NCBI RefSeq assembly: GCF_009730915.1
Contig: NW_024086904.1
Location: 28,827 to 92,826, forward strand
Direction: 5' to 3'
DNA: 64,000 nucleotides
From: Dioscorea cayenensis subsp. rotundata
Taxonomy: Eukaryota; Streptophyta; Magnoliopsida; Dioscoreales; Dioscoreaceae
The translations under genes were made by a program, and so were the position numbers. The number at the start of each line of letters is the position of its first letter. Position 1 is the first letter of the stretch. This document shows positions 46,049-56,903 of this stretch, piece by piece. Under the pieces are notes generated by a model. The model was given only the letters and a program-made list of their open reading frames with translations. It was not told the DNA's origin and made no database searches.

Positions 46049-47155
46049 TATTAGTACAAAAGCACTTTAATTGGCATGATTTGACACCAAGTCAAGGTGA
46101 CGTAACAACCATTATGACGTGGCATAGATGATGATATGGGAAGCATGGTGACGTGATAATGAGTCTTGGATTGGAGGCAAATATCTTGGGAGATCTTGGT
46201 GGAGCTATTTTTGGTATGTGTTACAACTTGAAGGCAAGATCAAGACCATATTTAAGAGATTTGATTGAAGACTAAATATGGATGGAGTTTAATTGAAAAC
46301 ATACCTATCGTTGGTATGATTTTAAGGTCCATTGAAAGTATGATTTGAAGAACCTTAATAGTATGATTGAAGATATGCCAAATTAGAGAGATACCTATTG
46401 TTGGTATGATTGGCATAATTGATTGAAGATCTATTCTTGAGAAGATTTGAAGACCAAACTTGGGTGAATTAAAGATCAAGTTTGAAAAATCTTTGAAGAC
46501 CAAACTTGGATGAATTGAAAATCAAGTTTGGAAAGTTTAATGAAGACGCACAAAGTCGTGCGCCCCTTGCGAGGGGACTGCGTAGTGAGGAACTAAGGAG
46601 ATAGGCTAGTTGTTGGTAGTCGAGATCGGGAAATCTAGCTGCATTGACTCGGACTAAGTATGACCGGGAGAGTGATGGGTCTTGAGGTTGCTTTGCAACG
46701 GAACCAGAACTCATTCAAGTCAGTAGTCATGGCCATACTTCAAGTTCAGTTACAACAGGAGTTGCAACAGCTAATTTGGAAGGTATTAAAATTAGTAGCC
46801 TCGGAGATTTTAAAAGAGGTATAGGCTATATTTGGGATGCTGAGGCGTCTATATAAGCTATACATTGCTCTGAAATTGTAGTGTAGATAAGAGCTTGAGA
46901 TAATTCGGGCACTAGATAATATAAAGAGGGTAGTGATCTTTATTTGTAAGTGTGAGTGATAAAGTGTTTGTACTCATGTATTTTCACCTCTTTTAGTGGA
47001 TTGCTTATCTTCGGACTTAGCCCCCCAGACATAGGCGAGTTGACGCCGAACTAGGTTACTAGTTTCATGTGTCTTCTTTTGATTTGGTTTGTGCGAGATT
47101 TCTATGAGTGCTTGAGTGTTCTCTAAATCCACAAACCACACCGGCGGAACTAACA
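46049..47155 (+). mobile_element. Solo LTR, 1.1-kb family, forward copy
   Basis: TATTAGTAC...GGCGGAACTAACA with AAAT on both sides (46045-46048 and 47156-47159). The sister copy at 61616-62653 is in the opposite orientation. Shared features are TGATTTGACACCAAGTCAAG near the start, TACCTATTGTTGGTATGATT repeats, the GCGCCCCTTGCGAGGGG hairpin and a GGCGGAAC end. The (T)G...CA ends are partly mutated. No internal region. Confidence 0.75.
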
Positions 47156-47434
47156 AAATATAATTTTATATATATAGATTTTTTTTGCCAAAATGAGTGG
47201 TTAGACTGCTCAAAAATGCATCATAGTACATAAATCTCGACAGAGCAAGTGGGGACAGAGCTTGTGCACACATAGACTAGAACCATCTACATACAACCAC
47301 TACTTAAACTCTAAAAAATATATCAACACACTAATTCAAACTCCGCAGCTATAAACAAGGACATTTAGAATAATAATGTTAATAATTATTTTATTTTTTT
47401 AAGTACAAGCCTTTATTTTTTTCCTACTTTCATG

Positions 47435-47966
47435 TAGGGTGGACATGGGTAGGCGACCCATGGTCGGCTCCGAACTCAAACTCAAAAAAATACAGTGGGC
47501 CTGGTTTAGAAAGTTGGCCCAAAAAACTGGGTTGGGCTCAAATGTTTTGGCCCGATTGAATTTCGGGCCGGGTTTTGGATCAGATGAATTTTGACCCGAC
47601 CCAACCCGGCCCGACCCGAATAAATAAATAATATATATAATATATTATTTATAATATATATATATATAATAGTAATAGGCTTGAAAAGAGTAAATATTTA
47701 TAATACTTGTGTTGTATCTTAAATGTTTGAAAAATTTTTAGGGGTTGTAGTAGTAGTTTTTATTTAGTTATTTCAATTATTTCATAAAAAAATTATTTAT
47801 TTTTGGGTCGGGTTATCTGGGCCTCGGCTCTAATGACAATCAAACTGGGTCGGGTTTGGATCGAAAACAATTTGGCTCGAATAGGTCCTACCAAATCGAA
47901 TATATGGGTTGATATTTGAGTCTAGCCAAATTTCAAACCCGACCCACATGCCCATGTCCACCCCTA
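47435..47966. mobile_element. hAT-type MITE with an 8-base target duplication
   Basis: The ends TAGGGTGGACATGGG and CCCATGTCCACCCCTA are inverted repeats, flanked by CTTTCATG exactly on both sides (47427-47434 and 47967-47974). The interior has GGCCCGACCC / GGGTCGGGTT motifs and an AT-rich middle. Related in style to the MITE at 35396-35805. Confidence 0.88.
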
Positions 47967-48017
47967 CTTTCATGTCATCTCCACCTGATGGCCATTCCCA
48001 TCCGTCAGGACTTGTCA

Positions 48018-48353
48018 GCCATAGAGAAGAAAGCATAGTTTAACCTAATGAGATTTATTTTTCCATTAACAAATAAATAAATAAAAATGGTTTTGAGTAT
48101 GCCATAGAGAAGAAAGCACAGTTTTACCTAATGAAAATTATTTTTTCCATTAACAAATAAATAAATAAACATGGTTTTGAGTATGTCAAAGAGAAGAAAG
48201 CATAGTTTAACCTAATGAAAATTATTTTTCCATTAACAAATAAATAAATAAACATTGTTTTGAGTATGCCATAGAGAAGAAAGCATAGTTTAACCTAATG
48301 AAAATTATTTTTCCATTAACAAATAAATAAATAAACATGGTTTTGAGTATGCC
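48018..48353. repeat. Minisatellite, four 83-84-bp units
   Basis: Units start GCCATAGAGAAGAAAGCA at 48018, 48101, 48185 (GTCAAAG variant) and 48268. Each ends with (AAAT)n and a TGGTTTTGAGTAT stretch. Few differences between units point to recent tandem growth. No open frame. Confidence 0.92.
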
Positions 48354-48419
48354 ACTGTCTCACATATTTGAAATTTATTTATTTATATATTTATCTATTT
48401 ATTAAGAAATGTCGAGTAA

Positions 48420-49467
48420 GTGTTTCACCAACTAATCTAATCACCTAAAGTTCATTAAATTTAGATGCCATTCAAGTGCAAGTGCTGATGGTTTATCATT
48501 AGAACCAATAGAACTTTACAATTAGAAGATGACATACATCAATCAATCTTAAAATTTTGACTCTTCTTTTAATTAAATATGTTAACATCTTAACCTTATC
48601 TTCTTTAGTTACCACCAGAAATGTTGTGGAAAATTGTCAAGAAATCCTCCCTGAAAATATCACCCAATATTATAAAAAAAACTTTGTCCATGTATTAAAG
48701 AATAGTTCTTATAATCCACTTCTATGAGCATAAGTTGAAAGAAAATTTATGTATTATTATTATTATTATTATTTTGTTGAAAATTTGCAAAACTCTTAGC
48801 GTAATTTTGGAAATTTTCTCTTTTTGGGCAATCCCATCAAGATATTTACACAATGAGCAATGATTTTTATTGCATAAATTGTTTAGTCTGTTGACAGTGA
48901 TGATTGATTGAAGCTGGTATTGGGCGCCGACGTTAAACTACTAGAATAGCCAACGTCCATACTTGGGAATGGCAGCAAGTGAACAGAAGCATGTCAGTAT
49001 GTGAAGAGAAGTGGGCAACTGTACTAAGGGGTATGATGGTAATGTCGCTTTAGTTAGTGGGGGTAATATAAAATAGTATCTATGTTTAAGGTTGCCAACC
49101 AGTATGGTTGGAGTATGATAGGGTTGTCTGCCCAATGGGGTTGTAGTCGTCTTTTGACATTCTGGTTACTTTTTGAGTATATTAAAAGAAGCACTGGGAA
49201 CTAGGGGACTCTCTAAGCATTGAACATAAAAAGGACCTCTTTCTGTGGGACTGTGTGTGTGTCTCCAAAGTTATTTTTCTACTTGTTTTGTCTTTATTTT
49301 TCTTTCCGCTGTGAAAAACTCTTAGTGCATCACAGGCGAGGCTGGGAAGAACTTCAACAGTGTCATCTTAAAATTTATTCAGAGATCAAGTCCTTTTGAA
49401 ATTTGTTTGCGTACTCATTAAACCCACCAAGACAATTAAAGTCATTAATGGATATATGTACCTTGTC

Positions 49468-49501
<34 letters not shown>

Positions 49502-49605
49502 GATATAGAAAATAAACTTTTTTAAGTCACGTCAAGAAGAATTAGTACATAGCTCATAGACCATGCTATCAAACCAAAGAATTAATAATTTGTTAGTTAC
49601 TCATC
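48420..49605. repeat. Second copy of the 22.9-23.5 kb intergenic segment
   Basis: 48422-48775 and 49397-49605 match 22906-23240 and 23290-23490. The gap holds an insertion of about 0.6 kb. Confidence 0.8.
48775..49359 (+). mobile_element. Candidate solo LTR
   Basis: TGTTGAAAATTTGC to GAACTTCAACA: the termini are short inverted repeats TGTTGAA/TTCAACA, as in copia LTRs, and the segment is absent from the paralogous site near 23270. The target duplication is not clear, so the call is tentative. Confidence 0.45.
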
Positions 49606-49884
49606 GTTCCCCTTTTTGATTAACTGATAAATGTCCAAAAATACGTCAAGCTTTTGAAATAGAACTGTAAATGATTAGTACAAGCTAAAACTGTATGCTC
49701 TATGGATTGATTTTATTAGCTTTCTAACCTGTAAACATCTCCATTGTGAATCGGACCAACTCATCGGCTTATCAGAATCTTCTACCAGTTAACCTGTGTT
49801 ACGTTTGCAACCAAATAGAATTAAGTACCAATTTACATAAACAAGCAATTACCAAGGATTATATCAAGTGACAAGCTGCTCTAC

Positions 49885-50295
49885 CTTTCTTCTTGACCCT
49901 CATCACCCTCAAACTTCATCTAAAACCTCATGCCAATTGGATAATATTCTATTTTAATTGATTCCATATATCGATCATACGGAATCAGAAATTCAGGGCT
50001 TCCTGAAAGGTTGAAATTAAAACTAGTATTGGAAGTGAAACTTTCTTTAACATTAATTGGCCACGGCTGATTATTTTTATGGTTGAAACAAATTAAAGCA
50101 CATGAAGCAAAATTGCATACCTTGGCCAGTAAATAATACAGAGTGAACATAGCCCCACTGGTAATAGCATGAGATGCAGAAGCAAAAATTCCAAGTCGCA
50201 TACTTTGACAGGGTATAACAGATGCAGAAGAAGTAAATCCCCGGCTTTTTCACATTGCACGCCAAACGCCAACACGGAGTTCTCCATTTTCTTCT
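49885..50295 (-). pseudogene. Auxin response factor gene fragment with intron
   Basis: Two exon-like blocks on the minus strand. 50121-50295 begins after an AG acceptor and encodes ENGELRVGVWRAM, a stop, then SVIPCQSMRLGIFASASHAI and TSGAMFTLYYLLAK. 49885-50002 encodes SPEFLIPYDRYMESIKIEYY, PIGMRF, a stop, MKFEGDEGQEER, and ends at a GT donor. The order (ELRVGVRRA, the LGVLATASHAISTGTMF-type segment, SPSEFIVPYDQYMES, GMRFKMKFEGEE) is that of the junction between the B3 domain and the middle auxin-response domain of ARF transcription factors of the ARF1/ARF2 type. A GT-AG intron (50003-50120) separates the blocks at a plausible ARF exon junction. Two stops make it non-functional. Retained introns mean it came as genomic DNA, not as a retrocopy. 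Confidence 0.75.
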
Positions 50296-50309
50296 CTGAA
50301 GATAATGCA

Positions 50310-50960
50310 TAAGAAAGATCAATGTGAACAGTCTACACGCCAATGCATCTTACTAATTAATAATATCAGGCATGTGTGGTAAGTAAAAAAAAGGAACAGA
50401 AAAATGACCTGAGGAAAATGAAAGCATCCCTGCAACAAGCTTAATTATTCGCACATACAAATGTACTCCAACCAGTAGCAAGCATGTGACGTTTCGGTCG
50501 TCCTAAAATTTTGTGTAAGATAAATCATGTTTTCAGGCTAATAATTAATCATATGATATATATATAGTTTTTTTCATGTAATATATATATATATATGTGC
50601 ACCCATGTAGCTGTTGATTAAGGTGGAGTGGCGGTTACCCTTGGTGAGCTGGTTTCTAAATTTGTTTGTGGTGGTTGGTTTGTAGTTCTCTTGTTTTTAT
50701 TGTTAATGCATTGCAGTTTATCAACTTCTGTAAATAATATATATATATATATATATGCACCCCCATTATTGATATTTAATTTAAAGAATTAATCTAATTT
50801 TTTAATTATATATTTTTAATTATTTGTATAGTTTTTATTTTCTGACAATGATATCTTTATATTGCCAATTAATGAAATAAAATCGACGAGCTCATTCAAA
50901 TTCATATGATGCAGCCACTATCACACACACACAGTTGATGAACTTTGTTTTCTTTCAATG
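50310..50960. other. Intergenic DNA, partly dirigent flank
   Basis: 50750-50945 repeats the flank at 21210-21420 and 56165-56345. Several (TA) runs (50586-50598, 50737-50756). No gene. Confidence 0.5.
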
Positions 50961-50964
50961 TTTT

Positions 50965-52707
50965 TGATAAAGACACAATTGTATATGCCTATCGCGTAAT
51001 AAAGTGTGTTTGAAATACATAGTGTTGGTCCATAAAGAAAAAGGTGAACACTAGTAATAACTCTAAATCCGAAAAATAGACTGAATAGTGAAGTGATATG
51101 TGTGTAAACAAAAGTATAAGAATATTGAAAAATAACGGAAGAGAAGCCAAGGAAGAAAGCGATGTACGGGTATAGCACCCCTCTAAAGTTTTATAGTGCA
51201 GGACAAAGGTTGTCTAAGTATGCAATCCTATTTGAATCGAAAGATTTCTAGAAGTATACAAAACCCTATTTTCTCAGGTGAAAATTAACTGAATCAGTGC
51301 AGAGCTAACATAGACATCCACACAATCGCATTAACAATCTACGAAACCTTATTGTGGGCTAATGACAATTTCTTAAGTAGATGATCTCCCCCAAAGAGAG
51401 AAATTATCCCTAATCCAAATACAAAGTAGAGATGCGACTTCTCCTAAAATATACTCCACAGGATTGCAAAGAGCACAGAGATTCTCACTATCAACTCGAA
51501 AGGATTGTGTAAGACAAGGTCTCCTAAATACCCTAACCAGAGGGTACCTACTATCCTTTCGAATTGCGGCAAGTCTGTGCTAGGTGGAAATTTCTTCTCG
51601 TCACGTATCAACACCAAATATTAGAGCTAGGGCTTTCGCCTCGTTAGCAATCATTCATTCAATCACACAATTAGACTCAAATAGATATGATTGAAAATAA
51701 GATATCAATTAGAGCATTAAAGATCCAACAACCAATGCCAATAAAATAAACCCTAGAGTTCAACTATGCCCAAACATCTACAAATTAGCCCTCCATTAAA
51801 AGAGGGCAAGCTTCATGATACAAAGAGAGAAAGAAACATAAAAGCCATGAAAACTCCCTTCTCAATCCTTGGGAAGAAGAATCATCGGAGGAGTTGCTTG
51901 GAAAGCTTCCACGCACGCCGCCAAGATGGTCTTGACGGCTACGATCTTCAATCCCCTTAAATGTAGGTTGGAATCCCCATCCAAATTGCTCCTTAAGTGC
52001 TGGAGATTCATCCCCTTTCTCCCAAAACCTCATCTCCAAGAGTTGCCCTCAATGAATCCAAAAATAGAATAAATAATGCCCTAAAAATCTTTATAAGTTC
52101 TATTTATACCTGACTACTTACGGGCTACTTACGGACGTAAGGATTAGGCCGTAAGGAAGCTGAAGAAGATAGGTGCGAGCCTTACAGGAACACTTACAGT
52201 TGTAAGCCTCATCCATAAGGTCTTCTGAATGTGTTACGGTCCAGCTTACGGTTGTAATCGCTGGACCGTAACCCTCGCTGTCTACTTCCTGCGACTGCCC
52301 TTACGGCGTTCACTGCGGTCACAAACTCCTCTGGATGGTATTTACGGGCACCCTTACGGACGTAAGCTTTACCCGTAAGGTCCTCTGAATTGACTCTGAA
52401 TTCTCCTTACGGGGATAAGCATGCCCACAAGGTCTTCTGAACTCTACTTACTGCCGTAAGGATGGCCGTAAACTGCCTGTAAGCCACCAAGTTTGCCTTA
52501 TCCTTGTTTTAATGATGCCAAGAGCTCCAACTTCATCGCTTTCGGTGTAAATTGCTTCTTTTGTATCTCCCTCTCCTTTAAACACTGCCCTAAGCCTGTT
52601 AATGCAAAACACACGATATTTAACATCGAATTCCACATTTTAATTCTAATATATGCCAAATGAGTGTATAAATAGATATAAAATATATAAACAATGTACA
52701 CACATCA
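50965..52707 (-). mobile_element. Gypsy-family solo LTR
   Basis: 1743 bases from TGATAAAGACAC to GTACACACATCA, same family and orientation as 42061-45440. It carries the TATA region near 52095-52108 and the CTTACG/CGTAAG half-sites (for example 52353-52366). Five-base flanks GTTTT and ATATA do not match, so the original duplication has decayed or the ends come from recombination between elements. Confidence 0.8.
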
Positions 52708-52845
52708 ATATATCATTGAATTTATTCAAGGAAATACTTTACCAAACCCTCATCATCATCATCGTCATCATCATCTTCATCATCTTCATCATAGATGGTG
52801 TCACGGTCCTCCCGATCACACCAGGGCACCGACCCTTACAGATGG

Positions 52846-52958
52846 TAACATTATGCTCAATGACCACAACACCAGTAGTTACAATCACCGAAGCAAATTA
52901 GCGAACCCACGTGCCATACTAAACTTTCCACAGCCACCAACAACAGCAAGTTAATAAA
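52846..52958 (-). pseudogene. Dirigent relic, C-terminal part only
   Basis: Same truncated type as 31085-31240: codons for the ELAVVGG, ARGFA and VEYNVT region can be followed with indels, and similarity ends at GCAAGTTAATAA. A CATCATCATCGTC trinucleotide run (52748-52790) lies just downstream of the relic. Confidence 0.7.
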
Positions 52959-53548
52959 TATAATTGCATGTTAATAAATAATTTGGTGAAATATTAAATG
53001 TCAATTCCAATCTGAAGATGGTGGGTTTTGACACTCGACAGTCAAGGATGTATGGTCAGAAATATATTGAATGTGCATCACATCTTTTAATTCTTAAGCT
53101 CGTTTTAAATTGATATTGTAAAAATCTAAAGTAATATATATCTATATTCAGTTTTTTTTTAAATAAATATGGATAAACCACATATTTATTGAACTCTATA
53201 TTCAGTTTTATTTAATATTTCAAAAAAATAAATTTTAAATAAATCTTTGGGAAAAAAATACATATGAGAACAATTATTTATGAAACATACAAAAATATAA
53301 TAAAAATACACACTTTATATGATATTTTCACATACTTTGTTAAAAAGAAATACAAGAAGAAAGCAAACACCAAAATAATTTTTTTAATTATAATACTTAC
53401 AATTTTCAGATAATTAGAGTACACCCAGTCAAACAAACATTATATATTCCATAGAAAGAAACTTTCCCAAGGAAAAAAAAAGGGCACAAAAGACAACATT
53501 ATTATTCATAAAAATATTAGAACATATAGAGCAACAAGCATCTAATTA

Positions 53549-54826
53549 CTAATAATGAAAAACAATAATATGATACTCAACCACAACACTTGGTACCGAG
53601 TCAAGATCAATCCGAATGCCTTCCAACCCACGCTCTCAAGCCATATCTGGACGACCAATGTCTTCAACATCAAGCACTTGGTACTCTACTATGGTGATTC
53701 TTCAAATGATGACAATTCGAGGCCGAATTCTGTCCAACCTGGGGAGAATGATGCGGGACGTATTTAGGAGCTAGTTTGTGCCTTCATGAAGAATTTTGAT
53801 TTAAAGTAGCAGGGGCATTTTGGTAATTATCAGACGGTGGAGTTTAGTTATTTTATGGGTCCCATTTGATGAAAAACGAATCAACAAACACAAGTTATGA
53901 GCTTGTTGCACAAGCTCATGAGGCATACCGGATTTTGGTCAAATTCCATCATTTTGACCTCGAAAACAACAATTTTGTCATTTATGATAATATTTGATTT
54001 GATTATATCTTGGCTTAAAAATCTCGGATTTGTACGCCGTTTTCGGCATTAGCTTTTATTTGTTAAGTTCTTAATTTTCTTGCTGAAATTTAAGAACTTG
54101 TCATTTATGGTAAATTTTCAAATCTTCACTTTTTTTGGTTTTCTTTAGTCTATTTATTGTAAGCTTACATGCAGGAGAAGATCAATCTTGTAATAGTTTT
54201 TATTTCAAGTAATAAAAGTTACTCCTATTTCTGCCCAACCATGGTTATCTTGATCAACAGGTTGAAGAACTTACTACTGGCATTTGTGCACACATCAACA
54301 GTTTCAAGGCTAACAGTGCATCAATTGTACTGGTGGCATTAAAGAAGTACGTTTTAAGCTTGGCAAAGCCAGGTGCCATCCTAAATTTCACCCAACCACC
54401 AACAATGGCCACTTTCATTTCACTTTCCAAAATTGGGTTCCTTGAAAACACATTGATGGAGCTACCGTTGAACTCACCGGAAATGAACCCAAAGTCATAA
54501 AGCAACGACGAATACAAAGATCCTTCTGCCCTGCAGACACGTAAAACCCTTGTGCATGTCCTATCACCTTTGAGTTTAAGTCAGGTCCTTCGGTTAGAGG
54601 GTCATCAACGACGTACATTGCACCAAAAGGCACTAAATTACCTGGCTTAATCACTGTTCCTTTAGGATGAACCACCGGCACGGCGGTGGGGTGGTGGCCA
54701 GAGATGGTGTCATGGAAGAAGAAGTGGAGTTTTGTCACCTTCTCTTCGCCCAAGTATGCATGCATGAGACACCAACATGATAGATATAAGAACAACTAGG
54801 TTTCCATACACTGATCTCCTCTCCAT
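53549..54826 (-). pseudogene. Dirigent protein with frameshifts and an insertion near the 3' end
   Basis: The ATG is at 54824-54826 (MERRS.YGN). A five-base loss in the GCATGGCATGCATG segment, near 54760, shifts the frame at the signal-peptide junction. From YLGEEKVTKLHFFFHD the frame reads to VSAGQKD, where two single-base gains (about 54500 and 54520) disrupt it again. GFISGEFNGSS to FAKLKTYFFNAT follows. The last codons (VEYHIIVFHY) are displaced to 53549-53590 by a 0.74-kb insertion. It belongs to the MYGN subfamily, close to 62886-64000. Confidence 0.87.
53591..54328 (+). mobile_element. Ty3/gypsy 3' fragment inserted in a dirigent gene
   Basis: Plus-strand codons at 53601-53767 (NVFNIKHLVLYYGDSS, then NSRPNSVQPGENDAG) match the extreme C-terminus typical of gypsy polyproteins. 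What follows looks like 3' untranslated/LTR sequence with AATAAAAG near 54213. Both junctions lie in the last dirigent codons, shown by the continuous versions at 31895 and 62886. No clear target duplication. Confidence 0.7.
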
Positions 54827-54888
54827 CACTCTTTCTCTTTCTCGTTTGTACGTTTGTGAGTGTTTAATCAAAAGCTATAACAGGCTGT

Positions 54889-54900
54889 GAATTTATAGGG
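54889..54900 (-). promoter_or_regulatory. TATA box of the 54-kb dirigent copy
   Basis: Minus-strand CCCTATAAATTC, identical to the box of the intact 32-kb gene, about 65 bases upstream of the former start. Confidence 0.6.
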
Positions 54901-54939
54901 GTTTGGCTTGGAAATTTTATTTTTTTTAATGTTACAAAT

Positions 54940-55595
54940 TTTTTTTTTTTGAATAATTAGTTTTTATGTTGATAGTGATATCATGCTAATTAACTATTTA
55001 CTGTTTGTTGCCAAATGCCAACGAACTTTGAACTTGTGTTTGTTGAGAGGAGTCAGTCGTATGAATAGTCGATGGTTTTAGCCTTTAAAACAAGTGTATA
55101 TATGTGTGGATTTGGAACTTGAGGGGTGACTTTGCTCTGCTTTTAACTTGACGAGAACGCAATGATATGTAGGTCTTAACCACCTTCAAGTTCATCTTTT
55201 TTAGGTTCACTTATCAAAATATTTTTTAATTTATTTTGTGAAAAATATTTATTTAATGAATTAAAAAATTTTACAAGGACAAAAATAAATCCAAACTGAT
55301 CTTTGAGTTCATGTGTCAACTTTAATTTATTTCACGGAACAACGCTGCTAAGAAAGGATCAAATTTTTAATTTTACAGTTATTGTTGAAAATTAAGATTA
55401 AAATTAAATCAATAATATATACATATATATTGGCAATATTTGTTCCATGAGTTCCATGAAAAAATAGATAAATATAAAGATATGGGTTAGGCTTTTAAGA
55501 AGGCTGTTATTTTCTCCGATAGATCCATACATTTGGTTTTATTTATTTATATTTTTTTTTTATTATCTTTTGCAATTATGAGATTACAATATATT
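54940..55595. other. Upstream flank of the 54-kb copy
   Basis: Counterpart of 29480-30330 and 32540-33110. No gene. Confidence 0.5.
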
Positions 55596-55599
55596 TTAT

Positions 55600-55870
55600 G
55601 GGTATAATATCTAAATTGGTCCCTCTATTTTTTTTTCTTCCTTTTTGAACCCTCTACTCAGAAATGCTCCCAACTAGTCCCTCTCTTCTTTTCAAGAGAG
55701 TCTCTCTACTCTTTTCAAGTGTAGAGGGACTAAATTGGCACATTTTAAGAGTAAAGGAACTAGTTTAGAACATTTCTGAATAGAGAGACCAAGAAAGAAA
55801 AGAGAGAAAAAAAAATAGAAGGACCAATGGGTGCCGATTGGGTGATGGCCTTAGGACTATTTTGACAATA
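55600..55870. mobile_element. Fold-back MITE-like element
   Basis: Stretches such as TTGGTCCCTCTATT and AATAGAAGGACCAA, and CTACTCAGAAATG against CATTTCTGAATAGAG, pair across the centre, where CTCTACTCTTTTCAAGTGTAG lies. Similar vocabulary (GTCCCT...TACTCTTT) to the MITE at 20660-21056. No coding potential. Confidence 0.55.
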
Positions 55871-56537
55871 TTAAAAAAAAAAAATTAGGCCAATTTAAGA
55901 AAAAGCCTTTTAATATATCTCACGTGATCATATATATATATATCTTGATAAGCATTATTTATAATTTTGTTATTAACGTTGGACATCAACTGATTCAACC
56001 CATGAACCCGATATCTGCGTCAAAGACTAGCACCACTGGATTTAGATTAGGATCCTCAGTTAAAGGTCATCACCTGTATATGTACACTTGATCCAAGGGC
56101 TAATTAATCATTGTGAAATATAATATTAAAGTAATAATCTATTTTGTTCTGTTGATCTATATACAACACCCCTAATTGATATTTAATTTAAAAAAAAAAT
56201 CTACTTTTTAAATTATAAAATTTAATTTTTGTATACTTTTAGTTGCTGACAATGATATCTTATATTGGCAAATGATGAAAATACCATTGATAAGCTCATT
56301 TAAATTCATATGATGCAACCACTGTCACACAACGCTAATAAATTACTGTACATTTTTTTTAACAGAAAAAACCTGCAAGCACTTCTTAAAAATAAAAAAA
56401 AAATCTCTCATTCATAATAAAAATCAACAACATTACATCATTGAATCTATTCAAGGAAACACTTTATCAAACTCTAGCACATGATCATCATAGGTACTTA
56501 TAATGAAAACAGTAACAATATTATACTCAACGACAAC

Positions 56538-56865
56538 TGTTTGTAGAGAAATGAAAAGAAAGTATGAGTAAGAGAAGACAAGGCACTCAGTTTTAGGCTC
56601 TCAATGTGAGATTCCAATAAGGATCTACCTTTCATTCACCCCATTCAACATACATATATAGAGATGGTCAACAAATGCAAGCCAACTCACAACCCACATG
56701 ATAACTTAAACAGTACAAGCACCTACATAATAGAACATGATATTAATCTAAATCTAGGATAGTTGACTCAACATAACAAAGATAAGACTAAACCCTGTTA
56801 ACGTGTAAGCCATGCATGCACAGCTAGTGTAGCTGCATAAGGTCTAGCTTCTGGGCATTTCAACA
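56538..56865 (-). repeat. 3' LTR of the copia element
   Basis: In element sense it starts TGTTGAAATGCCC and ends CTACAAACA. Same length as the 5' LTR, nine substitutions, no indel. Confidence 0.93.
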
Positions 56866-56880
56866 CCCTCCCTTGTTCAG
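56866..56880 (-). other. Polypurine tract of the copia element
   Basis: Minus-strand GAACAAGGGAGGG directly precedes the TGTTGAAATG start of the 3' LTR, the site for plus-strand DNA priming. Confidence 0.8.
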
Positions 56881-56903
56881 AAGCTTCCCACTCCGAGCAT
56901 GCT

